64,000 nucleotides of DNA, taken from contig NC_017167.1 in assembly GCF_000219875.1 (NCBI RefSeq), positions 1,096,765 through 1,160,764 on the forward strand, given 5' to 3'. Shown here in pieces: positions 60,544 through 64,000 of the stretch. Origin of the DNA: Alicyclobacillus acidocaldarius subsp. acidocaldarius Tc-4-1. GTDB taxonomy: Bacteria > Bacillota > Bacilli > Alicyclobacillales > Alicyclobacillaceae. Position 1 is the first letter of the stretch. The number at the start of each line of letters is the position of its first letter. The position numbers were made by a program, and so were the translations under genes. The notes beneath the pieces are model-generated. The model was not told the origin of the DNA. It ran no database searches and saw only the letters and a list, made by a program, of their open reading frames with translations.

Positions 60544-60588
60544 CTCGTAATGAGCAGGTCGTCGGTTCGAATCCGACAGGTGGCTCCA
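60544..60588 (+). repeat. Right attachment repeat (partial tRNA-Thr)
   Basis: 45 bp identical to 44461-44505, covering anticodon loop, T arm and 3' acceptor with CCA. The 5' half of the tRNA is missing, so it is not a gene. Marks the right end of the island. Confidence 0.9.
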
Positions 60589-60599
60589 CCCCCATTCAT

Positions 60600-60637
60600 C
60601 GCGCGAGGTGTCGGGGTTACCGGCACCTCGCGCGTTT
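60600..60637 (+). terminator. Strong terminator, probably the original end of the tRNA operon
   Basis: A 15-bp stem with one wobble (CGCGCGAGGTGTCGG 60600-60614 / CCGGCACCTCGCGCG 60620-60634) and a 5-nt loop, followed by TTT. It stands 11 nt after the duplicated tRNA-Thr 3' end, where the tRNA operon terminator would be if the island were removed. Confidence 0.8.
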
Positions 60638-60829
60638 CGCATTCTCTGCTTCTCAAATCGGTGCCAGTCGCCTCATCCAAGGTCGCACGCATTCGGGGTG
60701 CATGGTCAAGTTTACCTGGAAGAGAAGGATTTCGCCCCTCCATGTCGAAATGCAGAATCCTCTCGAATGCGAGCAATGCGCGACGTGTGCGGCTTGACTC
60801 GAACGTCGCGCCGTAAAGGAGCATGGCAC

Positions 60830-61792
60830 GTGAGTGGGCTTCGCCACGTATTGCACCTAATCTCTGTGTGTCCCGTTCGTTCCCAGAAGAGGTCAAAACA
60901 ATGTCTCACCCTTTCCGCGCTGGCCGCGGTCCTGGTAGGCGCCGTTACCGCGTGTGGAAGCCCGACCGCATCCCCGGTGGAGCGGGGAGCGTCCACCTCG
61001 AACGTGACGTCCGCCAAACCCACGGCGCATCGCGACGCCACGTCGAAGCCGAAGGCCTCAGGGGACAACGCCAAGGTGGCCACAAGCGCGGTCGGGAGCG
61101 GCCATGCTGCGGATAACGCAACGCAGACATCGACGTCTCCGTCCAGCAACGCGTTGCTGAATAACACAAACTCGGTGCTGTTCGTGGGGCGGGACGGATC
61201 GTCCGTGCGCATTCCAGTCGTCGCTATCCAGAATGCACAGTACGGCATCCCGCCAACGAAACCGCTTCTGCCGTATCCGCCAGGCGGGTTTCCCACCGTC
61301 TATCTCACCATCCCGTCTGACCAAGTTCCGGATCTGTGCGTCTACTTCTTGAACGACGGAACAAACGATGGAGGTGTCTTTTTTCTCGGTCCGAAAGGCT
61401 GGCAGGTGACCCGGGCGGGCGAGGGCGTCGATGCATCGGTCTTCGTGCAGCTCGAAAACTTCGATGCGACGAACTCAGGCACCTTGACGTACTCCATCGA
61501 TACGGCCGCGGGGCTTGTCGACGACGATATCATGGCCTACTTTCCCAACTGGCAGCAGATTCTGACGCCGGAGGACGAGTCCTTCGGGCCGGTCACCTCG
61601 CCGACGTTCGCCGGGCGCGCCCTCTTAAACAGCCACACCTTGGCCTACGAGCTCGCGGATGGCACCAACGGCATCGCCATTTTTGCTCACAGTCCGAACA
61701 CGAACTGGTTCTTCTTGCGCGAAGAGCTGCGAGGACTTCCGCACGCCCTGGAGACGACCATCCTCAACGAAGCGCTCGCGTCTCACGCGTAG
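60830..61792 (+). CDS. Predicted lipoprotein of unknown function
   Basis: About 320 residues. The basic N-terminus (RSQKRSKQ), hydrophobic LTLSALAAVLVGAV and lipobox TACGS predict a secreted, lipid-anchored protein. A long Ser/Thr/Ala-rich linker follows, then a folded domain (SVRIPVVAIQNAQYGIPPTK, FFLGPKGWQVTRAGEG, YELADGTNGIAIFAHSPNTN). GTG 60830 is chosen because AAAGGAG lies 8 nt upstream. An ATG at 60823 uses the same SD in another, shorter frame and is less likely. The domain is not recognised. Nothing nearby suggests a partner. Confidence 0.65.
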   Translation: MSGLRHVLHLISVCPVRSQKRSKQCLTLSALAAVLVGAVTACGSPTASPVERGASTSNVTSAKPTAHRDATSKPKASGDNAKVATSAVGSGHAADNATQTSTSPSSNALLNNTNSVLFVGRDGSSVRIPVVAIQNAQYGIPPTKPLLPYPPGGFPTVYLTIPSDQVPDLCVYFLNDGTNDGGVFFLGPKGWQVTRAGEGVDASVFVQLENFDATNSGTLTYSIDTAAGLVDDDIMAYFPNWQQILTPEDESFGPVTSPTFAGRALLNSHTLAYELADGTNGIAIFAHSPNTNWFFLREELRGLPHALETTILNEALASHA

Positions 61793-61800
61793 GAGACCTC

Positions 61801-61899
61801 GCCGAAGGCCCGGTGCCATTCGTAGGGAGTCTTGCCGAAGGCCCGATGCCATTCATTCAAACCCGTGCAGAAAGCCCGGAGCCATTCGCCGGTGAGCGA
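61801..61899. repeat. Three 33-bp tandem repeats
   Basis: Units at 61801-61833, 61834-61866 and 61867-61899. Each begins GCCGAAGGCCCGGTGCCATTC or a close variant (21 bases conserved) and ends in a 12-base variable part. A weaker fourth unit may begin at 61900. Read in one plus frame they give an 11-residue repeat (AEGPVPFVGSL, AEGPMPFIQTR, AESPEPFAGER), but no start codon or SD supports translation. They lie just after the lipoprotein gene. Confidence 0.75.
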
Positions 61900-61942
61900 G
61901 CGGAACGCGGTGGCCATCGGGCGGGGTGCTGTCCACGCGCGG

Positions 61943-62036
61943 GAGCGTATAAAGTTTGAGTAGGGGCTGGTCTCGGGAGGATTTTCCGGGGATAAAGAGA
62001 AGAGACCTCACTGAACACCAAAAAACAACCCGCGTT
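61943..62036 (+). mobile_element. ISLre2 left-end fragment (copy D)
   Basis: 94 bp matching the first ~90 bases of copies A-C, from GAGCGTATAAAGTTTGAGTA to AACAACCCGCGTT, with some substitutions (older). The transposase gene and right end are missing. Its last bases contribute to the -35 box of the downstream promoter. Confidence 0.88.
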
Positions 62037-62077
62037 GCGCGCCGTGGCGCCTTGGTGTATCATGTGATTGAATACAC
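62035..62077 (+). promoter_or_regulatory. Promoter and operator of the gntR-ABC operon
   Basis: TTGCGC (62035-62040), 17 bp, TATCAT (62058-62063). An inverted repeat GTGTAT (62055-62060) / ATACAC (62072-62077) with an 11-bp spacer covers the -10 and start point. This suits autorepression by the GntR-type product encoded next. Confidence 0.6.
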
Positions 62078-62107
62078 TTAACACAATAGCCGAGAGGGGG
62101 CTGAACC

Positions 62108-62521
62108 TTGACGCTCGATCCTCCATGGCATCCTCCCGCGTGGGAGCTCGATCCGTCCCAGCCCCTGTACGAACAAATTGCACACCGGATTCGAATCGAG
62201 ATTGCCGCGGCCCGGCTGCCAAGCGGCACGCGCCTCCCGTCCGTTCGCGATCTCGCCGCGCATCTGCGCGTGACCCCGAACACCGTGATGCGCGCGTACG
62301 CGGACCTCGAGCAGGACGGGCTGCTCGAGACGTTCCGTGGCCAAGGCACGTTTGTCGCGCGCGCGCGTGACGTGATCGAGCGCGCTCGCTGGCGCATCGC
62401 GCGGCAGGCGTACGCGTATGTGCAGCGCGTCGCGGACGATCTCGGCATGACCGCCGAGGAGCTTCTGCAGCTCGGGGCAAGCCTGTCAGAGGGAGATGAT
62501 GCTCATGCCAATGGCCGTTGA
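62108..62521 (+). CDS. GntR-family regulator, YtrA type
   Basis: 137 residues. The winged-helix N-terminus is YEQIAHRIRIEIAAARLPSG, RLPSVRDLAAHLRVTPNTVM and GLLETFRGQGTFVA; a short C-terminal helical dimerisation part (about 55 residues) takes the place of a ligand domain, the YtrA pattern. TTG 62108 follows GAGAGGGGG. YtrA-type regulators control adjacent ABC exporter operons, often answering cell-wall antibiotics. The next two genes are such a transporter, with overlapping reading frames. Confidence 0.88.
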   Translation: MTLDPPWHPPAWELDPSQPLYEQIAHRIRIEIAAARLPSGTRLPSVRDLAAHLRVTPNTVMRAYADLEQDGLLETFRGQGTFVARARDVIERARWRIARQAYAYVQRVADDLGMTAEELLQLGASLSEGDDAHANGR

Positions 62522-63203
62522 GTGCGACGGCGTCTCGTTTTCCATCGCCAATCGCCCGATTTTGCGCGGCGTCACGTGTTCCATCGCGCCAGGGGAAACC
62601 GTGGGTCTGCTTGGGCCAAACGGCGCGGGCAAGACGACGTTGCTGCGGCTCATCGCAGGCATGCTCGTGCCCGAGTCCGGGCGGATTCGCGTCGTCGGCC
62701 AGCCGCCAAGCTGGCGGACGCTCGTCCACACGGCGCTTTTGCCGGAGCGCGGTCACCTGCCCGGCTGGCTCACGGTCGGCGAGTGGTTTCAATACGCCCG
62801 CCGGCTCTACCCGGACTGGAGCGAAGCGAGCGAGCATCAGCTCGTCGAGGATCTCGCCCTCCGCCTGGATCGCCCCATCTCGCGCCTTTCCCGCGGCGAG
62901 GCGACGCGAGTGGGCCTCGTGACGTGTCTCGCGCGCCGCACCGAGGTGGTGCTTCTCGACGAGCCGTTCACCGGCATCGATCCCCTGGCGCGCGAAGTCA
63001 TCGCAACCGCCATCGTGCGCGAGTGCGCGAGCCTGGGCCGCACGGTCATCCTGGCGACGCACGACATCCGGGAGTGCGAGTCGCTGTTCGATCGCGTCCT
63101 CTTTCTGAAAGAAGGGGCCCTTGCGGCGGATGAATCGGCCGACGTCATTCGGATGCGCGGATTATCCGTCGCGGCGCGCTATCGGGAGGTGTTTGCGACG
63201 TGA
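62505..63203 (+). CDS. ABC transporter ATP-binding protein
   Basis: 232-residue ATPase. Walker A GLLGPNGAGKTTLLRLIAG, signature SRLSRGEATRVGL (unusual for LSGGQ), Walker B EVVLLDEPFTGIDP and the switch His in LATHDIREC. ATG 62505 is chosen: GAGGGAG is 9 nt upstream; ATG 62496 and 62499 are too close. It overlaps the regulator gene by 17 nt. It pairs with the membrane protein that starts at 63203; an exporter is likely. Confidence 0.88.
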   Translation: MPMAVECDGVSFSIANRPILRGVTCSIAPGETVGLLGPNGAGKTTLLRLIAGMLVPESGRIRVVGQPPSWRTLVHTALLPERGHLPGWLTVGEWFQYARRLYPDWSEASEHQLVEDLALRLDRPISRLSRGEATRVGLVTCLARRTEVVLLDEPFTGIDPLAREVIATAIVRECASLGRTVILATHDIRECESLFDRVLFLKEGALAADESADVIRMRGLSVAARYREVFAT

Positions 63204-64000
63204 TGACTCGACATCCGTGGCTCGCCCTGTGGCCGTTCGAGTGGTCTCGCAGCAAGTGGGTCCACTTCCCCCTCAAAACGCGCGTCGCGGCTTTCGCGAT
63301 TGCGCTCGTCGTCTGCACCGCGGTGTCCTTTGTCATTTGCGGCGTGCAGTCGGTACCCCGCGATCGCGCCGGGCTCATCGCGCTATGCGTGTGGGGCGCG
63401 ATGGGGCTGTTTGTGCCGTCCCGTGACACGACGACAACCGGCCTACACGTGATGGCGCACTTGCCGTATCCGCGCCCGCTCATCCTCTGCGTGCGCATCG
63501 GTGTCGCGTACGCGCAGCTTATCCTCTGGCTTGCTGCGGGCGTCGTCGCTTTCGTTGGCGGCGCCGCGGCGCTGGGCTGGATGCACGGGCCCATGTTCCA
63601 CCAGGCGCTTGTCCTCGTCCTCGCTCTGGCCTTCGCGGACATCGGCTTTGCCTGCATCGCATCGGCGTCGGCCGCCGTCGCCGGATTGCGCTTGCGTGGG
63701 TTCGTTTCGAAACTCGATACCCTGCTGCTGGTGCTCGTGATAGTGATGCTGGACGATCTCGCCGCACCGGGGCCGCTATTGAGCGACCATGTGCTCTGGT
63801 ACCTCGTTGCTGCCCTGGATACAGCGTTCGGAATCTTCTGCGCGGCGGTTGGCGCGCGAAACTTTGCTCGCGGGGGATGGCTTTTGGCGGGAGATGACCC
63901 GCGCGATGTCGAAATGCAATCTACACAAACACCGCGGACCCGCGTTCAGGCGCCATCCATGGCGAAAACGGAGGCAGTTCGCGGCGGCACGTCGGCGGTC
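63203..64000 (+). CDS. ABC transporter membrane protein, partial
   Basis: Open for 266 codons to the window edge without a stop. ATG 63203 overlaps the ATPase stop (TGATG). The protein begins MTRHPWLALWPFEWSRSKWV and shows hydrophobic segments RVAAFAIALVVCTAVSFVIC, GLIALCVWGAMGLFV, LILWLAAGVVAFVGGAAALG, ALVLVLALAFADIGFACIAS and DTLLLVLVIVMLDDLAAPG. It is the expected permease of the YtrA-type ABC system. The last ~40 codons are polar and the C-terminus is outside the window. Confidence 0.75.
   Translation, partial: MTRHPWLALWPFEWSRSKWVHFPLKTRVAAFAIALVVCTAVSFVICGVQSVPRDRAGLIALCVWGAMGLFVPSRDTTTTGLHVMAHLPYPRPLILCVRIGVAYAQLILWLAAGVVAFVGGAAALGWMHGPMFHQALVLVLALAFADIGFACIASASAAVAGLRLRGFVSKLDTLLLVLVIVMLDDLAAPGPLLSDHVLWYLVAALDTAFGIFCAAVGARNFARGGWLLAGDDPRDVEMQSTQTPRTRVQAPSMAKTEAVRGGTSAV

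Larger units (their letters stand above)
44506..60588. mobile_element. Genomic island at tRNA-Thr (about 16.1 kb)
   Basis: Bounded by the 45-bp tRNA-Thr 3'-end duplication. Contents: IS1380-type transposase, helicase, DUF1156 methylase (split by IS1634), truncated DUF499 ATPase, IS21, and an IS1182-type element with DUF6788. No integrase gene is visible; it may have been lost in IS-driven deletions at either edge (44506-44897 and 60328-60543 have no gene). The defence-like cargo fits known behaviour of tRNA-borne islands. Confidence 0.8.

Noticed and set aside
60544-60588. A second tRNA-Thr gene
   Set aside because: Only the 3' 45 bases are present; D arm and 5' acceptor are missing. It is an attachment repeat.
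60823-61116. Alternative ATG frame using the same SD as the lipoprotein
   Set aside because: Arg/Gly-rich with no signal peptide; the GTG 60830 frame has a clear lipobox and a longer domain-like region.
61801-61899. CRISPR array
   Set aside because: Units are contiguous 33-bp imperfect repeats with only 12-base variable parts, three copies, and no cas genes.

Overview
The window looks like chromosome of a GC-rich, thermoacidophile-type Firmicute, most likely Alicyclobacillus or a close relative. This is inferred from strong Shine-Dalgarno (SD) sequences, frequent TTG/GTG starts, Bacillales-type arginine (ARG) boxes, ISLre2 elements and a cyclohexanecarboxylate gene cluster; no rRNA or marker gene settles the species. 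Core metabolic operons alternate with insertion sequences (IS), and at least eight IS families are present.

Left part (1-11157): an IS-bracketed, visibly AT-richer segment carries a sugar ABC transporter (lipoprotein and two permeases, no ATPase) and a GH2 beta-galactosidase. On its left lie an IS3 copy, a DUF6788-carrying IS remnant and an IS256 remnant. On its right lie a 55-bp IS1634 end, then a second IS3 copy split by a complete IS66 (8-bp target duplication).

11315-18429: a four-gene operon resembling ali/bad genes of cyclohexanecarboxylate breakdown (acyl-CoA dehydrogenase, BadI-like hydrolase, BadH-like dehydrogenase, CoA ligase), then a GT87-type membrane protein and a LacI-type regulator. 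ISLre2 copy A sits in the last codons of the regulator gene.

20021-35223: trpG-trpE, tRNA-Arg, argCBD, an ArgA-like acetyltransferase, gltB and argFGH. Nitrogen assimilation (gltB makes glutamate) and arginine synthesis are clustered, and three arginine promoters carry ArgR-box-like sites. ISLre2 copy B follows argH.

36956-44505: aspartokinase, a ZTP-type riboswitch ahead of serA-serC-HAD phosphatase, ISLre2 copy C, and a tRNA-Ser/Met/Thr operon.

44506-60588: a 16-kb island bounded by a 45-bp duplication of the tRNA-Thr 3' end. It carries a phage-defence-like module (SNF2 helicase with DUF3883, DUF1156 DNA methylase, DUF499 ATPase). The methylase gene is split by an IS1634 element and the ATPase gene is cut off by IS21, so the module looks inactivated. 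IS1380, IS21 and IS1182-type elements fill the rest.

60600-64000: the terminator probably displaced from the tRNA operon, a lipoprotein of unknown function, 33-bp tandem repeats, an ISLre2 left-end fragment, and a YtrA-type GntR regulator with an ABC exporter whose permease runs off the window.

Several genes, including gltB and the CoA ligase, carry single-base indels in homopolymer runs. These may be sequencing errors rather than true pseudogenes.
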